Positions 1-8,303 of a DNA stretch of 17,254 bases are shown here, in pieces (position 1 is the stretch's first letter; every line of letters begins with the position of its first letter). The DNA comes from Bacteroidales bacterium (GTDB taxonomy: Bacteria > Bacteroidota > Bacteroidia > Bacteroidales > UBA932). The notes beneath the pieces are model-generated. The model worked only from the letters and a program-made list of their open reading frames with translations. It was not told where the DNA came from and ran no database searches. Made by a program: the position numbers and the translations under genes. The stretch covers positions 1 through 17,254 of the forward strand of contig JAKSKA010000007.1 of the NCBI GenBank assembly GCA_024401915.1, in the 5' to 3' direction.

Positions 1-1436
1 GGGAGCCAGGTGGCAACGCCGCTGTTTGTGACAGAACCGTAGTTGATGCAGCCCTTGTACGTTACGGGAAGCCCGTCAACGCCGCCGCTCATTCCGCTGA
101 TACCGCCGACCACGAGGTCACCGCCACCGGCATCTCCGTTGTTGGTCACTATGCCGAGAGCGGAATTGCCGCTGTCACCGTTGATACAGCGGATGAAACT
201 GGTGGCTGACATACTTGCCGTAGTTTCAACCTTTCCAGCAACGCCGGCGACATAAAGACTCTTGTCGCTGCTCGTGGAAGCGTTATTGGTGACAGTTCCC
301 TTGTTCACGCAATCCGTGAGAACGACGGGTGCTCCGGCCTTGAAGGCATTGTTGATCCTTCCGACGATTCCACCTACGTTCAGGTTGGAATAAATGGCAT
401 TCGCTCCATTGGACACCGTCACTATACCAGTATGCTGGACACCGCTGAACTCGACGCCCTTGGTCGTAGCAGCATTGCCCAGCACAGTGATCAGACCTGC
501 AATACCGCCGATGCAATAAGGATGCGCACTGCCTGACGTCATAGATACCGGAACGATGGTGACTTTCGCAGCGGAAGAAGAAGTCCCGCCTACGGTAATG
601 CCCTCGTCGATACGGCCGAACATTCCGCCCACGGCAAGACAGTTGTCGTTGGCAGTAGTGCTGTTTATTATGTAAGCGTCAGCGGTGGTGGTTATATCAG
701 CGCTGGACTCGACCGTGCAGTCCGTGAAAGTAAGATGCTTGCTGCCATCACTCTGCTCGGTCTTTGCGGCTTTTCTATTGCCCACGAGACCGACAAGGCC
801 GCCGACGAACACGGTGTACGCACCTCCATCGAGGGTTACGTCACCTGCGCACTGCCATCCCTGGGCCTTGCAGGCTCTCGCCCATCCGATGACACCGCCT
901 ATTTCCATTGCATATCCCTTACCGCCTACGATGACCTGACCACCGTCAAGATGCTTGAGGTTGGTGAGGGTCTTGCTGGTGGTGCTGACTCGTCCTGCGA
1001 CACCGCCGATATAGCAGTGAGGACCGGTGCCTCCGGCCCAGAGGGTCTGGACCGTGCCGCTGTTGCTCAGGTCGTCAAGCGCACCTGCGGAAAGGCCTAC
1101 CACTCCACCAAGGTTGATAGGGTTGGCATAGCCGTCCACGCCTACCTGGACAGTACCTGTATTCAGTGAAGATGAAGTGGAGCAGACTCCTTCTACGTCA
1201 TAGCCGACAACTCCACCGATGTAAGCGTTCCTGGCGCTTCCGTTGAAATTGACCATACCTTTGTTCTCACAGTTCGAGACGTCGGATCCCTGGCTGTAGA
1301 AACTGTCCTTGAGTCCGCGGCCCATAACGCCTCCAAGCATTACCTGTCCATCAGTGGAGCCTGTCACGGAAACCGTGGCCTCATTGGTACAGCCGGAGAT
1401 GATTCCACCTTCGACACGGCCTGCAAGGCCGCCTAC
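1..1436 (-). repeat. GLUG-type protein repeat array (at least 12 copies)
   Basis: Within the 1-2639 gene, the motif [ILV]GG[ILVM]xG (one copy reads VAGVAG) recurs at residues near 402, 435, 474, 510, 544, 580, 612, 670, 710, 755, 797 and 844. It is usually followed by C-x-N-x-G-x-V strands such as SGCTNEATVSV, SNCENKGMVNF, CVNKGTVTN and CINYGSVTN. The spacing suggests beta-helix coils. The repeats are diverged at DNA level, so this is an old protein repeat rather than a satellite. The array continues past the window start. Confidence 0.85.
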
Positions 1437-2639
1437 GGCGTGATCATTATTGTCTGCCGGTTCCCAGGTAAGGGAACCCTTTGCAGTACAGCTGTAGAGC
1501 GCACCCGGTTCATCCACAAGGGAAGACGTAGTGATAAGGCGTGCAAACATTCCTGTACCATAGGTCTCATCATTGCTGATAGAAACGGTAGAATTGAGCG
1601 TAAGATTCTTAATCTGGCCGTAGAGAGTGTTGAACAAAGGCTTCTCGAGACCGGTGATGGTCTTGTTGTTGCCGTCGAACACGCCGTAGTATTCCGCGAC
1701 TTCGGCAAGCGATTCCGCGGCCGATGACGAAACGGTAAAATCAGCCGTCACCTTGGCGCCCTTGCTCTGTGCGTCCAGAGAGCCTCCGTTGACTGCCGAG
1801 ACGAAACTCTGGAGGGTAGCGGTGTCATAGATCAGATACAGGTCCTCGCTGGAAACGTCAGAGACATAGGCCACGGTATTGAATTCGAGGACTTTGCCTG
1901 CGGCGGCAGTGCCACCGTTATTCAATACGACAATCACCATACTTCCCATATCGCTGTCGGTGAGGGTGATCTTGATACCCTTACTGTAGGTCCCCGCAGG
2001 GACGGGAATCATCACGGATGTTGCAGTGGAGGAGAGGCTGATGCCGCTACCGCAATCCACGCTGAGAGTGCTCTGGCCGCCGCTGAGGGAGCCGTTGAGA
2101 GCGGTTCCTGTCTTGCCTATGGTCATTTCGCCGCCGAGCGCTTCACCGCCGGGAGTCGCAAGCTCGATGGAATTGATCTTCAAAGACGTGGCTGACGTAA
2201 AGGACAGCTTGAGTACGGCTGCAAGGTGATTCATAGTGAAAGACCTTGAATTCGCTGTCGCATACATAGGAAGTACCGGAGCAGACGTGTTGACTGATGT
2301 CGGGAAGGCGGCCACGTTGTCGGAGCCGAGTTTGCCGGGATAGGTCACGTTGTACGATGTGGCCGTACCGAGACCGCTGACCTTGAAGGAAGCGTTTTTG
2401 GTGCCGCTTCCGCTTGAAAGTTCATCTGAAAGCACACCGTTCACGCAAATCTTGTCACCTGCGCTCCAGGTGAGAGGGTATGTACTGCCATTCTTGTTCC
2501 CGAGAGCGGTCTTTGCATCTTCCTCAATGAAGACATTGAACTCCGTCTGGTCTTCGGCGGGATTCACAAGTTCCTGTTTCGCGCAGGAAGAAAGTATTGC
2601 TGCAAATGCTGCAGCGAAAACAAACAGATTCTTTTTCAT
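1..2639 (-). CDS. GLUG-repeat beta-solenoid lipoprotein with fimbrillin-like N-domain, 3' end cut off by window edge
   Basis: The frame is open from ATG 2639 to the window edge; I read 879 codons without a stop. The signal peptide is MKKNLFVFAAAFAAILSS with Cys at 19. Residues about 30-256 form the fimbrillin-like domain seen in the two preceding lipoproteins (KTALGNKNGSTYPLTW, GDKICVNGVLSDEL, YNVTYPGKL). A linker (about 266-400) has the FDGNNKTITGL pattern (321-331) that precedes GLUG repeats in other Bacteroidota proteins. From about 402 to the edge there are twelve copies of [ILV]-G/A-G-[ILVM]-x-G, spaced about 30-58 residues and typically separated by C-x-N-x-G-x-V strands. This points to a right-handed parallel beta-helix or adhesin-like rod, probably on the cell surface. 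No enzyme residues are visible, but the missing C-terminus could hold another domain. The start follows the EEP gene stop by 12 nt. Confidence 0.9.
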   Translation of the reverse strand, partial: MKKNLFVFAAAFAAILSSCAKQELVNPAEDQTEFNVFIEEDAKTALGNKNGSTYPLTWSAGDKICVNGVLSDELSSGSGTKNASFKVSGLGTATSYNVTYPGKLGSDNVAAFPTSVNTSAPVLPMYATANSRSFTMNHLAAVLKLSFTSATSLKINSIELATPGGEALGGEMTIGKTGTALNGSLSGGQSTLSVDCGSGISLSSTATSVMIPVPAGTYSKGIKITLTDSDMGSMVIVVLNNGGTAAAGKVLEFNTVAYVSDVSSEDLYLIYDTATLQSFVSAVNGGSLDAQSKGAKVTADFTVSSSAAESLAEVAEYYGVFDGNNKTITGLEKPLFNTLYGQIKNLTLNSTVSISNDETYGTGMFARLITTSSLVDEPGALYSCTAKGSLTWEPADNNDHAVGGLAGRVEGGIISGCTNEATVSVTGSTDGQVMLGGVMGRGLKDSFYSQGSDVSNCENKGMVNFNGSARNAYIGGVVGYDVEGVCSTSSSLNTGTVQVGVDGYANPINLGGVVGLSAGALDDLSNSGTVQTLWAGGTGPHCYIGGVAGRVSTTSKTLTNLKHLDGGQVIVGGKGYAMEIGGVIGWARACKAQGWQCAGDVTLDGGAYTVFVGGLVGLVGNRKAAKTEQSDGSKHLTFTDCTVESSADITTTADAYIINSTTANDNCLAVGGMFGRIDEGITVGGTSSSAAKVTIVPVSMTSGSAHPYCIGGIAGLITVLGNAATTKGVEFSGVQHTGIVTVSNGANAIYSNLNVGGIVGRINNAFKAGAPVVLTDCVNKGTVTNNASTSSDKSLYVAGVAGKVETTASMSATSFIRCINGDSGNSALGIVTNNGDAGGGDLVVGGISGMSGGVDGLPVTYKGCINYGSVTNSGVATWL

Positions 2640-2651
2640 AATGCTGCAGGT

Positions 2652-4514
2652 TTAGTTGAGGATGAGTTTCACGACAACGGGGAGATGGTCCGAAGGACAC
2701 CAGTCATTGCTTTCATTTTCAGAATGAACGGTTCCATCGTCATAATTATATGTCAGACGTATGGTCTTGTAAGCCTCCGCCTTGAAGGCTCCCCGGTACA
2801 TAACGTGGTCGATACGGCGTTCAGGGTGATCCTTCGTGTATTGAAGGACTCCATAGTAGTAATTCGTTCCGCTCTGGGTGCCGCAATATTTCTTGTAGAA
2901 GTCGCTCAGGGTGCCGTCCTCAAGCATATCCTCATAGGAATCCGTCCACTTGGTGAGAAGTGTATTGTAACCTGTATTGTTCTTGCCCGGATTACCCTTT
3001 GTGCCATTGTATGCATTCATATCGCCACAGAGAAGCCAGTTTCCGGAAGCGTCCTTGTCTTCCATAAACTTATTTATGGCGGTTGCTGCATAGCTGTGGG
3101 CAACTCCGTCGGCGAGGGCTCCATCGGAATTCTCATCGTTGTAATTCGGCATATGGGTGACTATGAGATTGAAAGTCTTCCCTGAAGCCTTGTGCCTGAG
3201 TTTCGCATAGACGAGAGTCCTGTATTTCGACAGATGGCTGTTGTACGCATCCGTTCTGTTACCGACATATCCTCCGTTCTTGTTGAACCAGTAGTAATTG
3301 CCTTCAACCCTCTCGAACACGGCAGGATTGAAAGCATACCCGTTGGCATAGGAATATTCGGTGTTATAAGAAAATGTCCCGCTAGTAACCTTGTTGGGAT
3401 TGGCAACATACCACTCATATCCCGTCAGACCCTGGGCCTCGGAGATGTTCTTTATGCTCTTGGCTGAAGATCCGGCGAAAGTTTCATCAATCTCGTTGAA
3501 ACAGATGATGTCGGCGCCTGTCGCCTTCACACATTTTCCGAGCTGCACGCCGCAGTTGTTGAGGTTCAGGACGGCTTTGTCTGATCTTGAACCCTCATAA
3601 TCGCTGAGGATATTGTAGTTTGCGATGGTGAAGCTTGCCTTCTTCTCGGGATCTCCGCCGGCCTGTGAAGAGAAGTCATTGATCTGGGCAAGTTCCTCGA
3701 CTCTTCCGGCCGCATAGGTCTTGCTGGCAAACTCCACGAGGGTGCCGGCGGGGAGAGTCTGGCCGCTGCCATAGAACTTGAGCCTCATATATTTCTCGGT
3801 AGTCTTCTCGTAAACGAGGGCCTCGAAGCCCTTGGAATAGGCACGGGCGGGAACTACTACGTAGAAATGCGTGTCGGACGCTCCGAGGGTCAGTCCCGAA
3901 TCACCGTTGATGTTGTAGGTGACGGACGGGCTGTTGTTGCCGTTGGGAGTAAGGGCTCCGGTAGAGAAGTTGACCTTGAACTTTCCGGCGATAGACTCTT
4001 CCCCGAGCGCATTGAGGACAATCTTGTCGATGTTCGAAGTGCCGTTCAACGCGAAGCGGAGCACGGCCCCGAGGGGATTGAGCCTTGCCGAAGCGTTGTT
4101 CCCGTTGACCGTAGCGACGCCGTATGACGGTGCCGCACCGGTATCGAAGGAGTTCTCGACATAATTCTGGGTTGCGGCAAAGACAACCACGTCGCTCGAA
4201 GTCGTCCCCGGATAGAGGACATTGTAAGGGGCCGAAGGCGTGGAAGCGAAGGTGAAATCCACGCTTCTCTTGCCGTTGCCTGAGCTGGCAACTGCGTCGG
4301 ACAGGATTCCGTTGATGGAAACCTTGTCTCCGGTGTTCCAAATGACCTCATATCCATTGAGGCCGGTTTTGAGGACTTCCTGATCTTCAGGAAGGTCAGC
4401 CCGGAGAACAAACGGACCCGAAGGTTCCGGGTTCTCCTGCGGAGCGCTCTCCTTGGCGCAGCCTGCGCCAAGGATGAGCATCCCGAGTATAAATGGTAAT
4501 GAATTGTATTTCAT
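2652..4514 (-). CDS. Lipoprotein with fimbrillin-like N-domain and endonuclease/exonuclease/phosphatase (EEP) catalytic domain
   Basis: The 620-residue lipoprotein has signal MKYNSLPFILGMLILGAG and Cys at 19. Residues about 36-270 form the same fimbrillin-like domain as the two neighbouring large lipoproteins (LKTGLNGYEVIWNTGDKVSI...). Residues about 293-620 form a complete EEP (DNase I-like, Mg-dependent phosphodiesterase) domain. Expected catalytic marks are present: IANYNIL with Asn at 299/301, FNEID with the metal-binding Glu at 341, VTHMPNY with His at 454, CGDMNAY with Asp 498/Asn 500, RIDHVMYRG with Asp 569, and PSDHLPVVV with Asp 609/His 610. The enzyme is therefore likely active as a surface-anchored nuclease or phosphodiesterase. 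EEP members also include sphingomyelinases and inositol phosphatases, so the exact substrate is uncertain. ATG at 4514 follows the upstream stop by 12 nt. It is the only recognisable enzyme in the window. Confidence 0.94.
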   Translation of the reverse strand: MKYNSLPFILGMLILGAGCAKESAPQENPEPSGPFVLRADLPEDQEVLKTGLNGYEVIWNTGDKVSINGILSDAVASSGNGKRSVDFTFASTPSAPYNVLYPGTTSSDVVVFAATQNYVENSFDTGAAPSYGVATVNGNNASARLNPLGAVLRFALNGTSNIDKIVLNALGEESIAGKFKVNFSTGALTPNGNNSPSVTYNINGDSGLTLGASDTHFYVVVPARAYSKGFEALVYEKTTEKYMRLKFYGSGQTLPAGTLVEFASKTYAAGRVEELAQINDFSSQAGGDPEKKASFTIANYNILSDYEGSRSDKAVLNLNNCGVQLGKCVKATGADIICFNEIDETFAGSSAKSIKNISEAQGLTGYEWYVANPNKVTSGTFSYNTEYSYANGYAFNPAVFERVEGNYYWFNKNGGYVGNRTDAYNSHLSKYRTLVYAKLRHKASGKTFNLIVTHMPNYNDENSDGALADGVAHSYAATAINKFMEDKDASGNWLLCGDMNAYNGTKGNPGKNNTGYNTLLTKWTDSYEDMLEDGTLSDFYKKYCGTQSGTNYYYGVLQYTKDHPERRIDHVMYRGAFKAEAYKTIRLTYNYDDGTVHSENESNDWCPSDHLPVVVKLILN

Positions 4515-4526
4515 AATTTTGAAGTA

Positions 4527-7500
4527 TTATTCGTCCACGAGTTCTGTTACCTCTACGGTTACGTCGCTGATCTGGAAACGGCGCTTTGAACTTCCAGCTC
4601 CGGATTTCGCACCGATGATGAGCCTGTCTCCGTGATGGACCTCAAGGCCCTCGACGCTCTTGGTAACCCAGGTGTTGTTGTTTGTGAAGGTGATCAGCTG
4701 GTAGCAGGCAGGATTTGACGTATCCATCCAATTGGACGAGCAGGTATGCTTGCCGGCGTTCGGTGTGAAGTAGTCCGTATCCTCAACGGCTACAGCCCAG
4801 TCGCTTTCCTGACCGCTGCTGTAACGTCCGGCGGTAAGGGTGACGGTTATAACCGCCTTCTTCCCTTCAGGAACCGTGAATGCCGGAGTATGGAGCCAGC
4901 CGCCGCCTGAGGATGTTCCGAGTTTGAGGTAACCGGGATGGACATATACGTTGCTCTCTCCATACCAGTCGTTAAGACGGCTGTTGCTGAATGCTGTGCC
5001 ATAGCCGCTGAATACATTCGTTTCTCCGCCGCCACTTCTATGATATCCGCCATAGAACTTGTTGCTATCACTGTTCTTGCCCGTATCAACTGCAGACTGT
5101 CCCCAGGAGGTTCTGGGCTCGGCGGGATAATATCCCATAGCATCGTTCGGATAATCGAAATCCCAGCAGAGTTCGCCGAAGTCCTCGGCAAGCACTACGC
5201 CTGCTCCTGTAATCTCGGAAGGCATCTCCACGATGGTGAATGCATCGGTGGTGGCCTTGACGACATTGGATTCCACGCCGCTGGTCGTATCGGTACCCTT
5301 CAACCAATAGGGTGTGGAAGGAGCGAGCCCGGCCATTACGAACTTGGGAGTCTTGCTTTCCCACGCGCCACAGCCGGCGGGGATGACGAACGAACGGATT
5401 TCATCCTTGCATTCCTGGTCGGAATAGAGTTTTGCAGTAAAGGCATTGGCTACGTCATCCGAAGCCTCACCGCCGTAAGTCCACTTGAAGACAAGGGTGG
5501 AGGATGACTTGCTTGTACATTCCGCCTTGAAATCAGAGACTGTCGCGTCGTAGAGATCGACCAGCTTGACGGATATCTCGCTAATGTAGAAACGGTTCTT
5601 CCCGGAAATGTTGTTGATGGAACCGAACGCAAGGCTGTTGGCGTTGGTGATGTTCTTGATCGTGACCGTATGGGTCTCCCAGCTGCCTGAGGATGCCATA
5701 GGGAAGGTATATGTGTTGTCCGAAGCGAGAGAACCGAGCTTGTAACAAGACTCGGGGTTGCCGCTGCCGGTGTTGTAGCTCATCGTTCCGGTCTGGACAA
5801 GCACGCCGAAGTCGTTGTCGCTTTCAGTCCTCAACATCTTCGCAGTCACCTCGATCGTCGCGTATTTCCCGTCAGGGATGGCGACGAGCTTGGGGCTGAC
5901 AAGATGGGTCCTGTTGCTGGAAGCCGTGGTCGTCATACGGAGATAACCGGCCCTGAGGTAAGAGGAACTATTGCCGGCGAAGCCCCAATGTTCGATCCTG
6001 GTGTCGGAGTCCTTGATCTTGGTGATGTGGAAGAAGCGGCGTCCGGTGCTTGAAGGGGTCTGGAGGGAAACCGTTTCCATATCCACGACGCCGCTGAAGT
6101 GCTTGAGTTCGCAGTCGTTGTCATAAACGCCCGCTGCTCCGAGAGTCTCGTCGGTACCGTAACCCCATTCGTTGAAGTTCTCGGCAAGGATCACGTCACC
6201 GACCTTTGCGCTGTTCTCCAGCTCGTCGTATGCGACGTTGGTGAATGCGCCGATGGTCGCCTCGACTACATTGGAGTCGGTGCCTGCGTCATTGTCGGTT
6301 GCGCGGAAGTAATATTTCTCTCCGGATTCAAGGCCGCCGAAGACGAAGCAGGGCTGCTTTCCACCCCAACAGTCCGCATCGGCGGGGATGGTGTAGGAAA
6401 CGACCAGGTCGGTGCAGGACGCATCGTTGTAGAGAGAGATGGTATAAGGAGTTTCCGTGTCAGAAGCGGACGAACCGGGATGGGTCCAGGTGAAGGCCGC
6501 GCTGGAAGTGGTGACGCCCTTCAGTTCTGCTTCGAGGGCACCGGGCTCATAGAGTTCCTTTATCGTGACCTTGATGTCGCTGAGGTTCATACGGGCGTCG
6601 TTCTTGGTGACTCCGTCCGCAGCGCCGAAGGCAAGGCGGTTGCCCTTTACAACGCCGTTGAGCGTAACCGTATAGGTATTCCAGGCCGATTCCTCCTCGA
6701 GGGTGATTGCGGCCACATTGGTCTTAAGGTCGAGGGTGTTGGTCTCGTCGGCGATGATGTCCGTGCAGGCGGCTGTCTGGACGGCCACCACGGCATTCTT
6801 CGTGCAGAAGGATGAGCTGCTCTCGCTGTAGTATGCGCTGGCGTTGAGCTCGACTTCGAGAGTGGCGACCATTCCTTCGGGAATGTTGTCAAGGGCCGGG
6901 GTCACGATGTGGGTGACCTTGCTGCTTCCTACGAGCTTGAGATAGCCCGGATGGATGTAGAGGTTCTTGTTCGCGCCTATCGCCCAGTGCTGCAGGCGGC
7001 TGTGCGAGAGAGCGGAGGTCTGGTTGGAGAGCTGCTTCTCGCTGGAGGTGGCAGCGGCCTGATAGGAATCCACAGCAATGATGCTGAAGTCGGCACGGGC
7101 TTCTTCCGTAGGGAACCAGCCGGCACCCCTGCCAATCATATCGCAGTCCCAGCAGAGCTCACCGAAATCCTCGGCGAGGATGACGTCGCCCTTGGCAGCG
7201 GGAGTGCTGCTGACCTGGACGTTTTCAAAATCAGCGGTCGTGACGGCAACAGCGTCGCTTTCCACGCTCTTCTCCGTGTTGACGACCTTAACGTAATAGG
7301 TGGTGGAAGGCTGGAGTCCGCTGATACAGAACCTCGGAGACTCGCCTGACCAGCATCCGTCACCTGCGGGAACGGCGTAACCGGCCACGAGTGAAGAGCA
7401 GCCGCTGTCGCTGTAAACGTTGATGGTGTACGCAACCTCGGGGGAATTGTCCCAGGTGATGATGGCGGTGGAACTGGTGATGCCCTCGACACCTACAGTG

Positions 7501-8294
7501 ATACCGAATGAAGGCGTATAGCTGAGGGCGGGAGCGGAGAACATCTCTCCTGCGCCGAGAGCGGAGCTGACCGATGCGGTCTTCGCCATCGAGCCGCCTT
7601 CCGAATCGAAGGCCTCGATGCGGAGCTTGGGATAATTGCCGGCGGGCAGGCAGACGAAGCAGTCCGCAGGCAGCGCTACGGGGGTCTCGGACACAAGTTC
7701 GACCCTGTCGGAGCCTGAGACAGGCGTGAGACCTTCGAAAGAGGTCGAGAACCTGCCGCTGAGGGCTTCTCCGTTGAGGCCGGAGACGACGAGCTTGCTG
7801 ATGGATGCGGAGCCGTTGAGCGTGATGTGGAGAAGGCCCACACGTGCGTGGAGGCTCACGACACCTTCTTCCGTGCTCTTGCCGGTCATTATGAATGCTG
7901 CGGGGTCATAGCTGCCAGCCACATATTTCTGAGTGGCGGGGAGGGTGATTTCCGCAGTGCCGGCGGAGTAAGAGGAAAGTGCTGCCGCAGGATAGGCGGC
8001 ATAGTAAGGCGCCTCGATCACGTCCTGGAACGTAAATGAAGCGAAGGTGTTGCCGTCGGCCTCGGAGCCGAGGGCGTCGGAGGCCACTCCGTTGACGCTG
8101 ATCGCGTCGCCGGTTTTCCAGTAGTTCGGCCAGGTCGTGCCTTCCTTCTCGCCGAGGGCGGTCTTGACCTGGGTGTCGATGAATGCGGTAAGAGTGGTCG
8201 TCCCCTTACTGCCGGCGTTTTCCTTCTGGCAGGAAACGGCTGCAAGAGCAAAGAATAATGCAGCGGAAATGATAATTGACTTTTTCATACGCAT
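4527..8294 (-). CDS. Large lipoprotein: fimbrillin-like N-domain plus three Fn3/beta-sandwich units
   Basis: From ATG 8294 the product is 1255 residues (MRMKKSIIISAALFFALAAVSCQKEN, lipobox Cys at 22). ATG 8288 (MKK, two residues shorter) is equally plausible, and TTG 8300 is less likely. Residues about 33-260 form a fimbrillin/Mfa-like domain with KTALGEKEGTTW, GDAISVNGVASDAL, AAYPAAAL, LPATQKYVAGSYD and LHARVGLLHITLNG. Three units of about 320-340 residues follow, each with an Fn3-like half (GLQPSTTYYVKV; GLESGEKYYFRA; GLAPSTPYWLKG) and a beta-sandwich half opening VILAEDF or VVLAEDF and containing H/R-x-GYLK/R. The protein looks like a long surface rod with repeated ligand-binding domains. 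No catalytic motif is visible. It starts after the 44-residue peptide gene and ends 12 nt before the EEP-domain lipoprotein gene. Domain names are by eye; binding specificity is not inferable. Confidence 0.87.
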   Translation of the reverse strand: MRMKKSIIISAALFFALAAVSCQKENAGSKGTTTLTAFIDTQVKTALGEKEGTTWPNYWKTGDAISVNGVASDALGSEADGNTFASFTFQDVIEAPYYAAYPAAALSSYSAGTAEITLPATQKYVAGSYDPAAFIMTGKSTEEGVVSLHARVGLLHITLNGSASISKLVVSGLNGEALSGRFSTSFEGLTPVSGSDRVELVSETPVALPADCFVCLPAGNYPKLRIEAFDSEGGSMAKTASVSSALGAGEMFSAPALSYTPSFGITVGVEGITSSTAIITWDNSPEVAYTINVYSDSGCSSLVAGYAVPAGDGCWSGESPRFCISGLQPSTTYYVKVVNTEKSVESDAVAVTTADFENVQVSSTPAAKGDVILAEDFGELCWDCDMIGRGAGWFPTEEARADFSIIAVDSYQAAATSSEKQLSNQTSALSHSRLQHWAIGANKNLYIHPGYLKLVGSSKVTHIVTPALDNIPEGMVATLEVELNASAYYSESSSSFCTKNAVVAVQTAACTDIIADETNTLDLKTNVAAITLEEESAWNTYTVTLNGVVKGNRLAFGAADGVTKNDARMNLSDIKVTIKELYEPGALEAELKGVTTSSAAFTWTHPGSSASDTETPYTISLYNDASCTDLVVSYTIPADADCWGGKQPCFVFGGLESGEKYYFRATDNDAGTDSNVVEATIGAFTNVAYDELENSAKVGDVILAENFNEWGYGTDETLGAAGVYDNDCELKHFSGVVDMETVSLQTPSSTGRRFFHITKIKDSDTRIEHWGFAGNSSSYLRAGYLRMTTTASSNRTHLVSPKLVAIPDGKYATIEVTAKMLRTESDNDFGVLVQTGTMSYNTGSGNPESCYKLGSLASDNTYTFPMASSGSWETHTVTIKNITNANSLAFGSINNISGKNRFYISEISVKLVDLYDATVSDFKAECTSKSSSTLVFKWTYGGEASDDVANAFTAKLYSDQECKDEIRSFVIPAGCGAWESKTPKFVMAGLAPSTPYWLKGTDTTSGVESNVVKATTDAFTIVEMPSEITGAGVVLAEDFGELCWDFDYPNDAMGYYPAEPRTSWGQSAVDTGKNSDSNKFYGGYHRSGGGETNVFSGYGTAFSNSRLNDWYGESNVYVHPGYLKLGTSSGGGWLHTPAFTVPEGKKAVITVTLTAGRYSSGQESDWAVAVEDTDYFTPNAGKHTCSSNWMDTSNPACYQLITFTNNNTWVTKSVEGLEVHHGDRLIIGAKSGAGSSKRRFQISDVTVEVTELVDE
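4530..5546 (-). repeat. Fn3/beta-sandwich protein repeat, unit 3 of 3
   Basis: Codons for residues about 917-1255 of the same protein. The Fn3 half has LVFKWTYGGEA and GLAPSTPYWLKGTD. The sandwich half opens GVVLAEDFGELCWDFDYP and contains SNVYVHPGYLKLGTSS. By eye it is closer to the C-terminal unit at 8453-9424 than to units 1 and 2 of its own protein. Confidence 0.75.
5547..6551 (-). repeat. Fn3/beta-sandwich protein repeat, unit 2 of 3
   Basis: Codons for residues about 582-916 of the same protein. The Fn3 half has AAFTWTHPG and GLESGEKYYFRATDND. The sandwich half opens GDVILAENFNEWGYGTD and contains YLRAGYLRMTTT. It is the most diverged of the three units: the HPG of the others is RAG here. 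Confidence 0.75.
6552..7508 (-). repeat. Fn3/beta-sandwich protein repeat, unit 1 of 3
   Basis: Codons for residues about 263-581 of the 1255-residue lipoprotein. The Fn3 half has AIITWDNSPEVAYTINVYSD and GLQPSTTYYVKVV. The sandwich half opens GDVILAEDFGELCWDCD and contains LYIHPGYLKLVGSS. Unit borders are approximate. Confidence 0.75.
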
Positions 8295-8303
8295 TGACAA
8301 TCT

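Noticed and set aside
735..1169. A 144-codon plus-strand frame inside the GLUG-repeat gene
   Set aside because: It is antisense to a repeat region with a continuous minus-strand frame. Repetitive coding sequence gives long shadow frames.
1..1436. CRISPR array or DNA satellite at the repetitive left end
   Set aside because: The periodicity is at protein level, with variable spacing and no exact DNA direct repeats.
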